From: Amyelois transitella
Taxonomy: Eukaryota; Arthropoda; Insecta; Lepidoptera; Pyralidae
Assembly (NCBI RefSeq): GCF_032362555.1
Contig: NC_083518.1
Span: forward strand, 260,501-324,500
Direction: 5' to 3'
DNA length: 64,000 bases
Both the position numbers and the translations under genes were made by a program. Each line of letters opens with the position of its first letter. Position 1 is the stretch's first letter. The notes under the pieces were generated by a model that ran no database searches, was not told the origin of the DNA, and saw only the letters and a program-made list of their open reading frames with translations. Positions 10,100-22,700 of this stretch are shown here, in pieces.

Positions 10100-10500
10100 A
10101 TTGATAACTAATATTTGATGAACACACTTTCCAAAACATAAAAATACACATGTACATATATTTAATAATATGTATAAAGCAGTATGTTCATTGTTGAATT
10201 TTCATGAATAACGAAATGAACTCCGTCAGTTAAAACCGTAGCAATAACAACGGTAATGATGTAAACATTTGACCATCACTCACTTGTTATACTAACCTCT
10301 AACAAGCAGCGCCTTTAAAGAAATGGAGTCAATTAAAACACTTTGAAACAGGATAGATTCTAAGAACTAAGATTGACTGACATATATGTCTGTGATTTAG
10401 TGTCCTCTTTTATAATAATTTAAATAAAGATTTCCAAAAACATTATAAAATGTGATAATTAATATATACATATTTCCTGTAGGTTAAATTAGTTAAAGAA
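10100..10500. other. Unassigned spacer
   Basis: AT-rich, no gene or repeat recognised. Confidence 0.35.
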
Positions 10501-10505
10501 AAAAA

Positions 10506-10757
10506 AAAGTGTCGTGTGGTTCCGGCACCAATACAAAAAAGAATAGGACCACTCTATCTCTTTCCCATGAATGCCGTAAAAGGCGACTAAGGGATAGGCT
10601 TACAAACTTTGTATTATTTTTTAGGCGATGGGCTAGCAATCTGTCACTATTTGAATTTCAATTCTATCATTCAAATAGCTGCACGTGGCCATTCAGTCTT
10701 TTCAAGACTGTTGGCTCTGCCTACCCCGCAAAGGATATAGACGTGAATATATGTATG
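10506..10757 (+). repeat. SINE-A copy
   Basis: Complete plus copy with single TATG tail unit. Last recognisable repeat upstream of the LINE. Confidence 0.85.
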
Positions 10758-10759
10758 AA

Positions 10760-11539
10760 AATATAAAAATATAATTAGTACTTAAATATTTTGAACACTA
10801 AATCCTAGGTTGTATTTAAATTACCTTAGAAAGCAGATCTTATTAACTTACTTCAAAACAATATAACACTAAGAATACAAACGATACTTATTATAAACTA
10901 AATCGATTGTTAAATTTAAGTCCACTTTGCTAAAAGAGCTTTACTGTGAAGGCGATTCAAAAGGAAACAAGAATAGTCGACGAGATCTCAACAGAGTAAC
11001 AATAACTTGCCGCTTGGTGGCGCTTCTTGGCTGTTTACTTTTTACTTCGATCCACAAAGTTTATTTATTTAAAATTGGTTAATCAGATATTTTCAAGTTG
11101 CAGTAGTGTAGAACTGATAAAGTGAACGTTGAAGATCGTATATTCGTTAAAAGTTAATCGACCTTATCGCGTTTTAATTATCTGTAAACGCATAAACTTA
11201 GTCATCGTTTGATCCCTGTTTCCTCTAATACACATCTGTTTTGCGGGCTATTCTACACAAGTGACTAAATTTGGTGAATATTTAACGATACAAAGTGCAA
11301 AAGTGATCTCACTAGTGATAAAAAACAAACTTAATATTTACACGTCATATCAATCAATTTTGCATTATCACTATAGTTCGAGTTTTTTCGAAATAACGCC
11401 ATCTATTGTATTAGTCTCACACTAAATAATTCAACCCACGGCGGTCACTTCTGCTAGTAGCTACGTGCGTATACGCTTCGCAGCACGTTTTCTTGCGCTT
11501 CCTCCTATCGCTTGAAATATTTTCACCGCTTCCCACAAG
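10760..11539. other. Sequence upstream of LINE ORF1, 5' UTR boundary unresolved
   Basis: No ORF. The LINE 5' UTR must lie in the right part, but no target-site duplicate of the bases after the poly(A) (CTTGAATATC...) was found, so its 5' end cannot be fixed. Confidence 0.4.
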
Positions 11540-12685
11540 ATGTCGCATAGTAAAATTGAAGAAATTTTTTGCGCTGCATGCAGAACTCATCTGTCTGCCG
11601 TACATAACTTCCTAAAATGTTGCTCCTGTAAGGACTCCTATCACATCGAATGTCTCAACATCAAAAAAGATCAATATTTGGAATTTACCACCGATTTACT
11701 CTCCACCTGGAAATGTCCGTCCTGTAATAACGTGACGAGGCGTGCTGGATCTAATCTGAACACACCGGTACGGACTACTCAAATTCCTCATAATGATTCC
11801 TACCTAGACAGCATGGATGTGTCCTTCTCCGGCCGAGATTCCCGCGCTGCATGCCCCCCGAAGCCTGTAACCGAAGATAGTTTCGAATCCTTCTCTCGTG
11901 CGTTGTTTTGTAAGATGAGTGAATGGCAGGGCGAAATAAATGGCAGCGTATCTAGCCTCAGAGGGGAACTGAAATCATCATTATCTGAAATCAGGAACGA
12001 AATAATGTCGTTGCGAGCTGAGCAACATAAAATAAATAATCACGTGTCATTGTTGACACAAGACATTTCTCATCTGAAGTCCTCCGTAGAGTTCTGCAGC
12101 AACGAACACGAAGATATAAAAAAACGGTTGGCAGATGTCTCTGGCAGGTGTGTGGACATGAACCCGGCTGTGCTGGGTCTGGAGCATAAAGTGGATTTGT
12201 TGGAGCAACAAGCGCGTCAATGCAATCTGGAGATCTGCAACGTGCCAGAAAGGCGGAATGAACACCTGCCTGGAATGATTGAGGCCATGAGCTCTTCTCT
12301 CAACATCCCCATTCCTGCTAGTGAAATTGTCTCCATTCATAGGGTACCGCACGTTAGAAGTGACAGCAGCAAACCGAAGAATATTATTGTAAAATTCACC
12401 ACGCGCACGCTTCGCGATAACGTGTTAAGTGCCTACAGAAAAGCGAAGGGACTTACCTCCAGCAAAATGGGCGTACCTGGCACTTCTGTTAAAATTTATT
12501 TAAATGAGCACCTTACATTAAAAAAGAAGCACTTATTTCGCCTATGCCGTGATGCCGCAAAGAAGAATGGCTTCAAATATGCATGGGTTAAAAATTCTTC
12601 AATTCTTGTACGTGAACGCGACGACTCACCGGCTTTTGTCATTAGAACAGAATCTGACCTGGAAAAAATCGTATCGAACACTTAG
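11540..12685 (+). CDS. LINE ORF1 protein, PHD finger plus coiled coil
   Basis: 381 residues. Residues ~11-62 form a PHD-like zinc finger: C-x2-C (CAAC), C-x2-C (CCSC), an HIEC motif and a final WKCPSC. Residues ~130-200 are a heptad-rich coiled coil (LRGELKSSLSEIRNEIMSLR). Residues ~220-375 resemble the C-terminal domain seen in many LINE ORF1 proteins, which profile searches label Baculo_FP/transposase-22-like, with conserved NLEI.NVPE and a basic region (LTLKKKHLFRLCRDAAKKNG). Family members bind element RNA in the retrotransposition particle. No frameshift or stop is present. The ATG at 11540 begins the frame just before the finger. Confidence 0.85.
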   Translation: MSHSKIEEIFCAACRTHLSAVHNFLKCCSCKDSYHIECLNIKKDQYLEFTTDLLSTWKCPSCNNVTRRAGSNLNTPVRTTQIPHNDSYLDSMDVSFSGRDSRAACPPKPVTEDSFESFSRALFCKMSEWQGEINGSVSSLRGELKSSLSEIRNEIMSLRAEQHKINNHVSLLTQDISHLKSSVEFCSNEHEDIKKRLADVSGRCVDMNPAVLGLEHKVDLLEQQARQCNLEICNVPERRNEHLPGMIEAMSSSLNIPIPASEIVSIHRVPHVRSDSSKPKNIIVKFTTRTLRDNVLSAYRKAKGLTSSKMGVPGTSVKIYLNEHLTLKKKHLFRLCRDAAKKNGFKYAWVKNSSILVRERDDSPAFVIRTESDLEKIVSNT

Positions 12686-13065
12686 TGTTATTGTTTACTC
12701 ATTTACACCTAAAATTACGTTTTATTTTCTAGTATACTTCAAACTTAGTAGTAATCTTACATATTATAACTGTATATATTTGATTTTTAAAATTATTTAC
12801 TCAACCATTCACGCTATTTTTGCAATATTATGTTTAGTTAATCTTATAACCAGGGTGTCAATTAACTTACCAAATTATGTCAGCAAATCGACCAGGGAAC
12901 ATATTATTTCTCATGTATTTCATAGCATGACTGTATTCCGCATAAACTTGCTTAACAGAATGGTTCTGACACTTTTGCCTATTTCTCATAGTACGTTAAT
13001 TACAAACTACTTTAAACACAAACATATAATTCTATTATGTCAACACGAACACAAATATTTCACTT

Positions 13066-16002
13066 TTGTTTATGGATAGTAAGCTGTCAATTTATTATCA
13101 AAATTGTGGCGGTATCAGAACTAAACTTCAGACAGTTTATATGAACATTCTCTCGTCCACCTACGACATTATTGTACTAACCGAGACCTGGTTGACGCCG
13201 GAAATTTTCAATAATGAATTTATTGATGAGCGATATATCGTTTTTAGGTGTGATCGCGACCGGCTAGCTACAAAAAAAGAGGATGGTGGGGGAGTTATGG
13301 TGGCTATTTTAAAAGGTCTGTGCCCGGCCGAGCTCGACTTATCCCACATTGCTTCTGATACAACTCAGCCGTCATGTATTGAACACTTGCTGGTAGAAAT
13401 TCCTGGCAGAGATAACAACTCTCGACACGTTATTAGTGCTGCGTACATACCACCTTGGGCTTGCGTTTCCGCTTATGAAAATCATTTTAATTTCCTTTTG
13501 GAGGCATTAAATAATACTAACATGAAAAACATTTTCATAATTGGGGATTACAATCTAAATGAATTAAATTGGACCTATTCAAATACAAACAACCCCAATG
13601 ATGGTATGATACATGAGGTTACCTCGTCTCGAAGTCTTCTATTAGATGACTGTATGGCTAATTTGGACTGTAAGCAATATAACTATTTACGCAATGTGAA
13701 TGATAGGACCCTCGACTTAGTTATCAGTAATACGACATGCTCTGTTCAACCTCAACCCTTATCTCTCGTCCCGCCCAACAATCATCACCCCCCTTTCGTC
13801 TCATATATGTCTGCGCCCACCCCAACTAAATCACTTTTAAAGAAACCTTTTGTAAAAAACAACTTTTATAAAGCTGACTATAAAACAATAAATGATGAGA
13901 TAGCAATTATTGATTGGACCGAGGAACTTGGCCCATTAACTGCCAGCAACGCAGTTGACTTATTTTATAACAAAATTAATAGTATAATTAAGAAAAATAC
14001 GCCTTTAATATATTCTAAATCGTCTAATTTTCCTATTTGGTTTCCTCAATCTCTTATTAATATAGCGAGAAAAAAACAAAAAGCATGGGTTAAATGGAAA
14101 AAGTGTGGTAACATCTCGGATTATGAAAGTTTTTCGTATTACAGAGGCATGTTTAAGGAGAAATGTTCTAGAAGTTATCGTGAGTATATGCTCTCAGTTG
14201 AAAATAACATCTCTACCAATATAAAATACTTTTGGACCTATATTTCAAATCGTAAAGGTAAATCTAGCATACCATCCGAAATGAAACTTAAAGATGAGAA
14301 ATCCACTAACCCTGAGGTAATTTGTGATATGTTCTCAAATTACTTTAAGTCCGTCTTTGAACCTAGGTCTAATAAAATTGATAACTGGCAGCCCTCGGCT
14401 GATATCGGCGACAACTGTGATATTATATCTAACTTATTCCTCACTGAGGAAAAAATCCTCAAAGAACTCGAGTTGTTAAACACATCTAAGGGCGCTGGTC
14501 CTGACGGAATCCCTCCATACTTTCTAAAGCAAACGGCCAATACCATATTTATACCACTACATATAATTTTTAATAAATGTTTAACGGAAGGCTTCTTCCC
14601 TGATATTTGGAAAAGCGCATATATTATTCCCGTGCACAAAAACGGTTCCAAACAAGATGTTCAGCAATATCGACCCATCTCCATCCTTCCCGCCTTATCT
14701 AAGCTGTTTGAGCGGCTCGTTCACAATGGAATATATCCTGCGCTTCATAAAATTGTTATTCCGGAGCAACATGGTTTTGTGAAGTGTCGCTCTACCGTGT
14801 CTAATTTAATTTCATTCACATCAACTTTGTTCGAGAACTTTGACAGCGGGGCACAGGTTGACGCCGTATACACCGATTTTCAGAAAGCCTTTGACAAGGT
14901 AGATCACGAAATTCTCTTGAACAAAATCGCCTTCAACGGAATACGCGGTAATTTGCTACGCTGGTTTCAGTCTTATATTACCAGCCGCACTCAAACGGTA
15001 GCTATCAATGGCTATCAATCTGAGCCAGTGTATGTTTCCTCTGGAGTGCCGCAGGGTTCCATTTTGGGACCATTATTATTCATTATTTATATCAATGACA
15101 TTAAGACTTGTTTTCAGAAATCTGAATTTCTTATGTACGCTGACGATCTAAAGGCCTATAGGTCTATTAATACAATTGAAGATTGTATCTCCCTTCAATC
15201 AGATCTAGATAGGTTAACTCAATACTGCTTTGTGAATAAATTACACCTCAGCATACCTAAATGTAACTTTATAAGTTTCACTAAAAATATTAATATTATC
15301 GATTTTGATTATAAACTTAACAATGTGTCATTAAGTAAGGTCATATCAGTAAAGGACTTAGGCATAATCCTTGATGAAAAGCTCTGTTTGGATACTCACG
15401 TTCAAAATATTACAAACAAAGCATTTAAAATGTTTGGATTTGTCCTCAGATCTTCCGTTGACTTCAGGAAATCATCAACTTACCTGTATTTGTACAAATC
15501 TTTAGTAAGATCTCAACTAGAATATGCGGTGTCGGTCTGGAATCCCTACTATCAAAAATACATTACGGCGATTGAGAAAGTTCAAAAAAAGTTTTTACGC
15601 ACCATGCATTATAAATGTCACCGACGCTATCTTAGCTACTCTGAACTGCTTTCCAGGTACAATTTGTTGACTCTCGAATCAAGACGTAAATATCTTGAAG
15701 CGGTCTTGCTATTCAAAATATTACATGGCAAAATTGACTCTCTTAACATTGTTAACAAAATTTCATACACTGTCCCTAGAAGATGTGTCCGGCGTGCAGC
15801 CCGCTCTCGACGGCCACTCTTCTATTTCGCCATTTGCCGAACAAATTCTGGTCGGCGTTCACCTATGCGTTGTATGGTTGAGTCCTATAATAAGTTTTTT
15901 GATGGAAAACTTGACATATTTGCTTGCAAATTGTATGAATATAAAAAAACACTCACCTCAATTTTATGCACACTGGATGCAAATTCATTTGTAACTTATT
16001 AG
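13066..16002 (+). CDS. LINE ORF2: endonuclease and reverse transcriptase
   Basis: 978 residues, uninterrupted. The N-terminal apurinic-type endonuclease shows QNCGGIRTK, TETWL (catalytic Glu), GDYNLNELNW (Asp/Asn) and DRTLDLVISN; the last catalytic His is probably in NNHHPPF, where most relatives have SDH. The reverse transcriptase follows: GAGPDGIP, YRPISILPALSKLFERLV, VYTDFQKAFDKVDHEIL (first catalytic Asp), SSGVPQGSILGPLLF and MYADDLKAY with YADD at residues ~691-694. The C-terminal region has no obvious RNase H. Cleaves target DNA and copies element RNA from the nick. The ATG at 13066 is followed by SKLSIYYQNCGG, the usual start of the endonuclease fold. With intact ORF1 and poly(A) it could be a recent source copy. 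Confidence 0.9.
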   Translation: MFMDSKLSIYYQNCGGIRTKLQTVYMNILSSTYDIIVLTETWLTPEIFNNEFIDERYIVFRCDRDRLATKKEDGGGVMVAILKGLCPAELDLSHIASDTTQPSCIEHLLVEIPGRDNNSRHVISAAYIPPWACVSAYENHFNFLLEALNNTNMKNIFIIGDYNLNELNWTYSNTNNPNDGMIHEVTSSRSLLLDDCMANLDCKQYNYLRNVNDRTLDLVISNTTCSVQPQPLSLVPPNNHHPPFVSYMSAPTPTKSLLKKPFVKNNFYKADYKTINDEIAIIDWTEELGPLTASNAVDLFYNKINSIIKKNTPLIYSKSSNFPIWFPQSLINIARKKQKAWVKWKKCGNISDYESFSYYRGMFKEKCSRSYREYMLSVENNISTNIKYFWTYISNRKGKSSIPSEMKLKDEKSTNPEVICDMFSNYFKSVFEPRSNKIDNWQPSADIGDNCDIISNLFLTEEKILKELELLNTSKGAGPDGIPPYFLKQTANTIFIPLHIIFNKCLTEGFFPDIWKSAYIIPVHKNGSKQDVQQYRPISILPALSKLFERLVHNGIYPALHKIVIPEQHGFVKCRSTVSNLISFTSTLFENFDSGAQVDAVYTDFQKAFDKVDHEILLNKIAFNGIRGNLLRWFQSYITSRTQTVAINGYQSEPVYVSSGVPQGSILGPLLFIIYINDIKTCFQKSEFLMYADDLKAYRSINTIEDCISLQSDLDRLTQYCFVNKLHLSIPKCNFISFTKNINIIDFDYKLNNVSLSKVISVKDLGIILDEKLCLDTHVQNITNKAFKMFGFVLRSSVDFRKSSTYLYLYKSLVRSQLEYAVSVWNPYYQKYITAIEKVQKKFLRTMHYKCHRRYLSYSELLSRYNLLTLESRRKYLEAVLLFKILHGKIDSLNIVNKISYTVPRRCVRRAARSRRPLFYFAICRTNSGRRSPMRCMVESYNKFFDGKLDIFACKLYEYKKTLTSILCTLDANSFVTY

Positions 16003-16424
16003 TAATTTCTGTTTATTTCGTAAATTCTTTATTAAGTACATTTTATTTTTTGTCAACACCTCTTATAAATTCTCTTATCTTTTCTATCATCTTTTTCATT
16101 AAAACTATTAATTTTAATCACGCAGCCTGGTTGACCCTCTTGTGGCAACTTTCTGTTTAAAAATTAATATTAATCTGTGAATAACGCTGTGGGTTATATA
16201 ATTACTTACTCATGTTATATTTAATTATAAGTTATTTAAGACCTATTATATAACTGTTTGTTGTTCCTAAATAAAAAAAAAAAAAAAAAAAAAAACTTGA
16301 ATATCAAAATTTCCTCTGAAATAATTACGTTAACAATAGAATTAAATATTGATTAATTATAGATACATTGTGAAGTGAATCGGTACTTTAAATAAGTTAT
16401 ACCGTCAAAATCAAATAAAAATAA

Positions 16425-16640
16425 GAATTTATTTGTACATGGGACAATTCAAACATCATATCTTTTAGTTTCACAACATTGTTTGACGTCAAATAAATTA
16501 CTTAAAACTAAGTTTACTGCCGCTTCCAAAGCGTCAGTGCGGAAGAAGTGGTAACAAACTGCACTGCAGCATTTTCTACAAAAACGTCTACTTTACATTT
16601 ATCCAAACTTCGAATGAGAATAGAAATGTGGACATCTCTT
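16425..16640 (+). repeat. Family D retroposon
   Basis: Plus copy with GGGACAATTCAAACATCATA start and GCGGAAGAAGTGGTAACAAA; 100 bp upstream of the first IR exon I could support. A SINE-A scrap (GGCGACTAAGGG) follows at about 16655. Confidence 0.7.
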
Positions 16641-16744
16641 TCTCGTATCTTGAAAGGCGACTAAGGGAATAAACATATTCATGTAATGCAACTTTTATCT
16701 TTTATGACAGGAGGAAGAAGATTAATCCTTAAGTTACGGTAAAA

Positions 16745-19700
16745 ATGGAAGGACTTAGCGTGGGTACTTCAATCGATTGTGATTCAGCGGATGTTAACGT
16801 CATTTATCCCGAGGCCAAGCTGAGGCATAATCTCCTCGGATGCCACTTCATACATCTCTTGAAGTTCATGTACAAGTTGAAGTGAGTAATTATCTCGCGA
16901 ACTAGAAAACTTGGGGTTTAATATACATGAGTTCGCTCAACTAATTAGTACGCCTACGTTTATGCGTAGGCCATTATTTTGTGTGAGTCGTGAACTGTAA
17001 TGATGGTACAAGTTATGATGAGAACATAATATTTTCATGTTTTGATTCAACAATGTAAGTACGTACGTATAAATAATTTTCACATTTCCTCAAGTTTTGC
17101 TGGCGGCTTGACTCGTATACATTATTGTTTGTCCTTTTTCTAGAATGTTCCTTTTTCCAGCTTGTCCTTTTTCTAGACACTTCGCAGTACTCCTTACTAC
17201 ATTATGCGTCAAATTTTACAAAGAGTGATCATGTAAATGAAACGTGAAGAAAAAAATTAAAACAACACACACTTTCCCATTTCGAGATCTGTAATATTTT
17301 TTTCTTCCTCATAATAATAAGATGATACATTATCTTCTATGATAGCAACACGCATATTTGTCTGAAAATAAGCTACAGAAATCAGTGAATAATTGTCATA
17401 TAACTACACGTATTGTTTAGAATTCTATGCAAATTGAAGACCTGGGCCACTCGCTTAATCTTCGAAATTTCAGCATCACCTACGTCTTCATGGACTTAGA
17501 ACAATCTGACGGTGACTACATGGGAACCCTGCTGAAGAATGGCACCATAGACATCTACGCTAGGCCGGTGGCACTGGGCTCTCCCGTGCTGCGATATGCT
17601 TATCCAATCCAAGCTGTATTTATGTGGAGGTAACCATTTTTCATACATAAAATGAGTTAGCCTCGAAGTATGTTCGGGACTTGTATTACGAGACACTAAC
17701 TCAACGATACTAAGTATATTGTATAATAAATACTTATATGGATAAACATCCAAGACCCAGGCCAATATGAAAAAGTTCTTACATTCAGGCAAAATGCCCT
17801 GGCCGGGATTCGAACCCGGGACCTCCGGTGTCAGTCACAGACAAGCGTACTACCGCTGCGCCGCAGAGGCCGTCAAAAAAGCAGTTCAGGCATTGAAACT
17901 ATCACTACATAGTATACAACAAAGTCGCTATTTTAGTCTGTTTGTCTGTATGCTTAAATCTTTAAAATTACGCAACGGATTTTGATGCGGTTTTTTGTAA
18001 CAGGTAGAGTGATTCAAGAGGAAGGTTTTTATGTATAATTTTTTTCCGAATTTTGCACCCGTGCGAAGCCGGGGCGGGTCGCTAGTTTCTTCTAATACAA
18101 GTCCACTCTTTTTGATATAAATTTCGTGATTTCATTTAGCACCAATTTGACACTCTTTATCTTTCTCAGGGCTGGTCAATAGTTCCTTCTGACTTGTCCA
18201 CAATTTTCTTTCGTAAAGTTCATATTATCACTAGGCACTTATCTGACACTTCTTCTGTCTTCTTTCAGAGCTGGTTTCATTCTCCGTCGAGAGCGCAAAC
18301 AAAGAATGCTGGTACGCTTCTATCGGAAGCCTTTCCACCGGCTCGTGTGGTTCTCCCTCATCGCCATGACATTCCTGGCCGCAGTCATCTTCTACATCCT
18401 CAGCATCTGGGAGAGGCACCTGGGTTCCAATGGAGAGTGCAGCTTCATGTTTGAACTGCTGCTCGCTATTGGAGGATTTTGTCAACACAGTAAGTTTTTT
18501 TGTGTGCCGTGTGGTTCCCGGCACAAATACAAAAAAGAATAGGACCACTCCACCTCTTTCCCACGGATGTCGTAAAAGGCGACTAAGAGATAGGCTTACA
18601 AACTTGGGATTCTACTTTAGGCGATGGGCTAGCAACCTGTCACTATTTGAATCTCAATTCTATCATTAAGCCAAATAGCTGAGCGTGGCCATTCAGTCTA
18701 TTCAAGACTGTTGGCTCTGTCTACCCCGCAAGGTATATAGACGTAATCATATGTATGTATGTATGTATGTAAGTTTTTTTCGTCCTGAACGTACCTTGGA
18801 TCAATTCCGGTACGTCCAGGCCAATGGTCAGTGTTATGGATTCGTTTTGCCCGGTAGACCCGCAGCTCTCCTTGTTCCAGAGATGTCCCTAAATAGCGGC
18901 AGGAATAAATAAAATAAAGAGATTGCAAAACTACGTTCTGTACTTTTCCACTTACAAAACGAGACACCAACATAACACTATTAAAAAAATTACATTTAAA
19001 ATAAAGAAATATTCTGAAACCCAACCTTTTTGGTCATCATGCAGGTCAAGAATATTCTAAACTGTCGAGCTAGGATGAAGATAATCATAATTTGGGTGAA
19101 GCGAATGAAGTATTTGGGGATCGTGGCAACTTAGCATGTAACCTAGGTTACCAGATTCATACTCGTATGTCTCTTGAATTTTCCCAACACAGAATGTTGT
19201 CGATTTCAATTGATTTTGTTCTTACTAGCTGTGCCCGCGACTTCGTCCGCATGGAATGTTATTTTGGGCACCATTGAAGCCCTCACGGATTAATAATTTT
19301 CCCCGTTTTTTTTCACAATTTCCATTATTTCTTCGCTCCTTATAGTTGCAGCGTGATGTTATATAGCCTAAAGCCTTCTTCGATAAATAGTCTATTCAAC
19401 GCAAAAATAATTTTTCAAATAGAACCAGTAGTTCCTGAGATTAGCGCGTTCAAAAAACAAACAAACTCTTCAGCTTTATATTATTAGTATTGATGTAGGT
19501 ATGTACCACAGGTGAAACCGGGTGGTCCCATTCTTTTTACTATCGGTACCGGGAACCACACGACATAATATTCTATATATAATTTTATTTCATGAATGTG
19601 GATGAAGCGAAGGAAGTATGCAGAGATCGTGGCAAGTGGAAAGAGGTAGTCTCTGCCTACCCCTCCGGGAAAGAGGCGTGATTTTATGTATGTATATATG

Positions 19701-22700
19701 TAATTATATTTCAAACCCCTTTTTTTCAGTATTTCCAGTCGAAACGACCACTCTACCTCGCCGCACGGCATACTTCGTGTTCTTCTTGTTCACCTACGTC
19801 ATTTACACGTTCTATACCTCCAACCTGCTCTCTCACCTCGTGAGTGACAAGGAGGACGATATGGACTTGGACGACTTGGCCCTGAGCGGGTATGACTATA
19901 TGCTGTTGGATGATATCAAGGAATATAAATCAAAGGTAAAATTTATAAAGTTGTAAGTAATTAACTGAGTTGTTGTTGGTTTGTTGTAGGTATACGAATA
20001 TACATACATGTTTTCACGTCTATGTCCCTTGCGGGGTAGACAGAGCCAACAGTCTTGAAAAGGCTGAATGGGCATGTTCAGCTTATTAGCTTAATGATAG
20101 GATTGAGATTCAAATAGTGACAGGTTGCTAACCCATCGCCTAAAAAAGAATCCCAAGTTTGTAAGCCCATCTCTTAGTCGCCTTTTACGACATTCATGGG
20201 AATAGATGGAGTGAGATAGAGTATACGAATATTTAAGGAATAAATGATTATGATGTTGTATTTTTTTTTTTAATTTGCAACATCGTTTTGGTTTAATAGT
20301 TTCTAAGCTTCCAGAATTCAAAATGCTGTTGTAAATGCAATAATAACCTGTTAAATTAGCTCATTGTTGGTTCAATTACATTTTATTTCTCATAAGCAAA
20401 AAAGGAAAGTTGAATAAACTAAAGAAAAACATATTTTTTTTCAAAAAACATAATTATGTATCCTTAGAACGCGGGTTTGTCAAAACCAAGATTAAGATAG
20501 AAAGACCTTCGATCTGGTCGACAACGACGTTTTATTGATGAAGCTGGCCGGCGTCGGTTGTACGCCACGTCTACTAGCTTTCTTTGCCAGTTATATGAGA
20601 GGTAGGCAGCAGTACGTGGAGTACGCGGGTTACCAATCATCACCATATCTGGTTCTATCAGGAGTGAGTCAGGGGAGTAATGTTGGGCCACTAGAATTCG
20701 TCATAATGATCAATGACTTACCCAATGTCATTGTTTATTCAGACTGTCTTCTCTTTGCGGACGATCTTAAGCTGTCCATCACGGTCTATACGGAGGTTGA
20801 CTGTGAGCATTTGCAGGAGGATATTAACAGAGTGGTATCGTGGGCCCAGGAAAATAAACTTCAATTCAATACCTCTAAATGTGTCACAATTACATTTACA
20901 AGAAAACATAAACCGATAGAACACAAATATACAGTACAGGATGTGGCCATGAAAAGAGTAAGAGAGGTAAAAGACCTTAGTGTTAAATTCGCGTCCGATC
21001 TATCATTTAAAGACCATATTACCGCAGTCGCCAAGAAAGCATACCGGAATTTAGGCTTAGTGTTACGCAGGGCACAGGGCTTCACAAATGCTAAAGCTAT
21101 CATAGCTCTGTATAATACTTTAGTACGTAGCCAGCTTGAATTTAATTCAATAATTTGGGCTCCGCATGAAATGAAATACATCCTCATGCTAGAGAAAATT
21201 CAAAACAAATTTGCCAGGTACCTTTACAAAAAGCTTTACGGAGTTTATCCATTTTACCCTTTGAGGTATCCTACCTTATTTGTTTTGGGTATGGTAGGAT
21301 ACATGGAATTGCGAGTGCGCAGAAACCTGGCACTAGCGCTGTATATGTTTAAATTGATACGTGGAAGAACTCACAACCCGAATTGTCTCAGCTTGGTAAG
21401 GTTGTGTGTTCCTAATGGTGTCGTGGGGCGCCGGCGCCGGCCTCCGCTGCTGGAGGTGCCGCTGGCCCGCACCGCGTTGCTGCGCGAGGCACCTCTGACG
21501 CGAACGCTGCGAGTGCTTAACCGAGTGGCCGAAAGAATCGATCTTTTCTCCTGTTCCCTGAGCGAATTCACAATATCGACTTTGTATGTCTTATGTGATT
21601 ATTAGAATAAATATAATAATTCTCAGAATATAATTGATAATTGTATATTGAATAACTTGAATACTATCCTATCGAATTAGGTATATCTGTGATGATAGGT
21701 TAAGTTTGTGAAATAAATAAATAAAACCTTTCTATAATTAAAAAAATGTATCTAGTAGTGTTTAAAATGGAATCAAGTTCTTTAATGTTTGAAGAATTAC
21801 AAAAATAGTATAATCCCAACCGAACATTTGATTTGATGAGATAACTCCGAACAGAAATAACACGAGTAAACAAAAAAAGATGTAACTTTGAACAATATTT
21901 CAGCTGTCGCGTGAAAACACTTCAATACTGAACCAAATGAATGATATACCCGTCGTGAACCTCTCCACGGGGCTGGAGGCTGTGAGGACCAAACAAACTG
22001 CTCTCCTGTCAGACTTTGTCATGGTGTACCAAGAAATTACTAAAAGTAAGTCATTCTTGACAATGAAAAGAGTTAGCATGAAGGGAGTAATTAATGTGGA
22101 TGAAGCGAAAGACGTATGCAGGAATCGTGGCAAGTGGAAAGTAGTCTCTGCTTAACCCTCTAGGAAAGAGGCTATATTTATATATATACATATAGTCACG
22201 TCTATATCCCTTGCGGGGTAGACAGAGCCAACAGTTTTGACAATAATGATAGGCCACCTCCAGCTGTTTGGCTTACTAATAAAATTGAGAGATGTTTATA
22301 AAAGAATTTTGGACTTAGACTAAGGAGAAACTTTTTACAAGGGCACTATTAATTTCAAAAGAAATTTCTTCCAGTAGGCCCACGACAGGGTTTTACTTAT
22401 TGGATCAAAATGTGGCTGTCCCTTAGAAAGTTTACATCAGGGGTACTCTACACTGACGACGGTCGACGAAGACTCTCTGTCTTACTCTCCCAGAAAGACT
22501 AGTTATTCATGATATAATGCCTCTGTAACATTGATGAATTTATTCTATTCACCATCTGCTGAACTCTCAAATGTCATATTTGGTATATTTTTTTAAACAA
22601 AATGGAACTGAACTTTCTCCGTTAAAGCTTAAACTGTAACTTTCACATTTTGCATTTTTTTTTTAATATTATTTTCAGCATTTAGCAACAAAGAAATATG

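Larger units (their letters stand above)
11540..16296 (+). mobile_element. Apparently intact two-ORF non-LTR retrotransposon, Jockey/CR1 group
   Basis: ORF1 (11540-12685) and ORF2 (13066-16002) are free of stops and in the usual order, separated by 380 bp, followed by a 3' UTR and a run of about 22 A at 16274-16295. Element start is uncertain (see the preceding spacer). Clade is a guess from the PHD-finger ORF1, the APE-type endonuclease and a YADD catalytic box; CR1- or Daphne-like is most likely. It lies between genes B and the IR gene and differs in family from the LINE fragment at 20490-21727. Confidence 0.85.

Noticed and set aside
12549-13079. Open frame overlapping the end of LINE ORF1 and the inter-ORF gap
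   Set aside because: It overlaps a clearly conserved ORF in another frame, has low-complexity composition and no domain; treated as chance.
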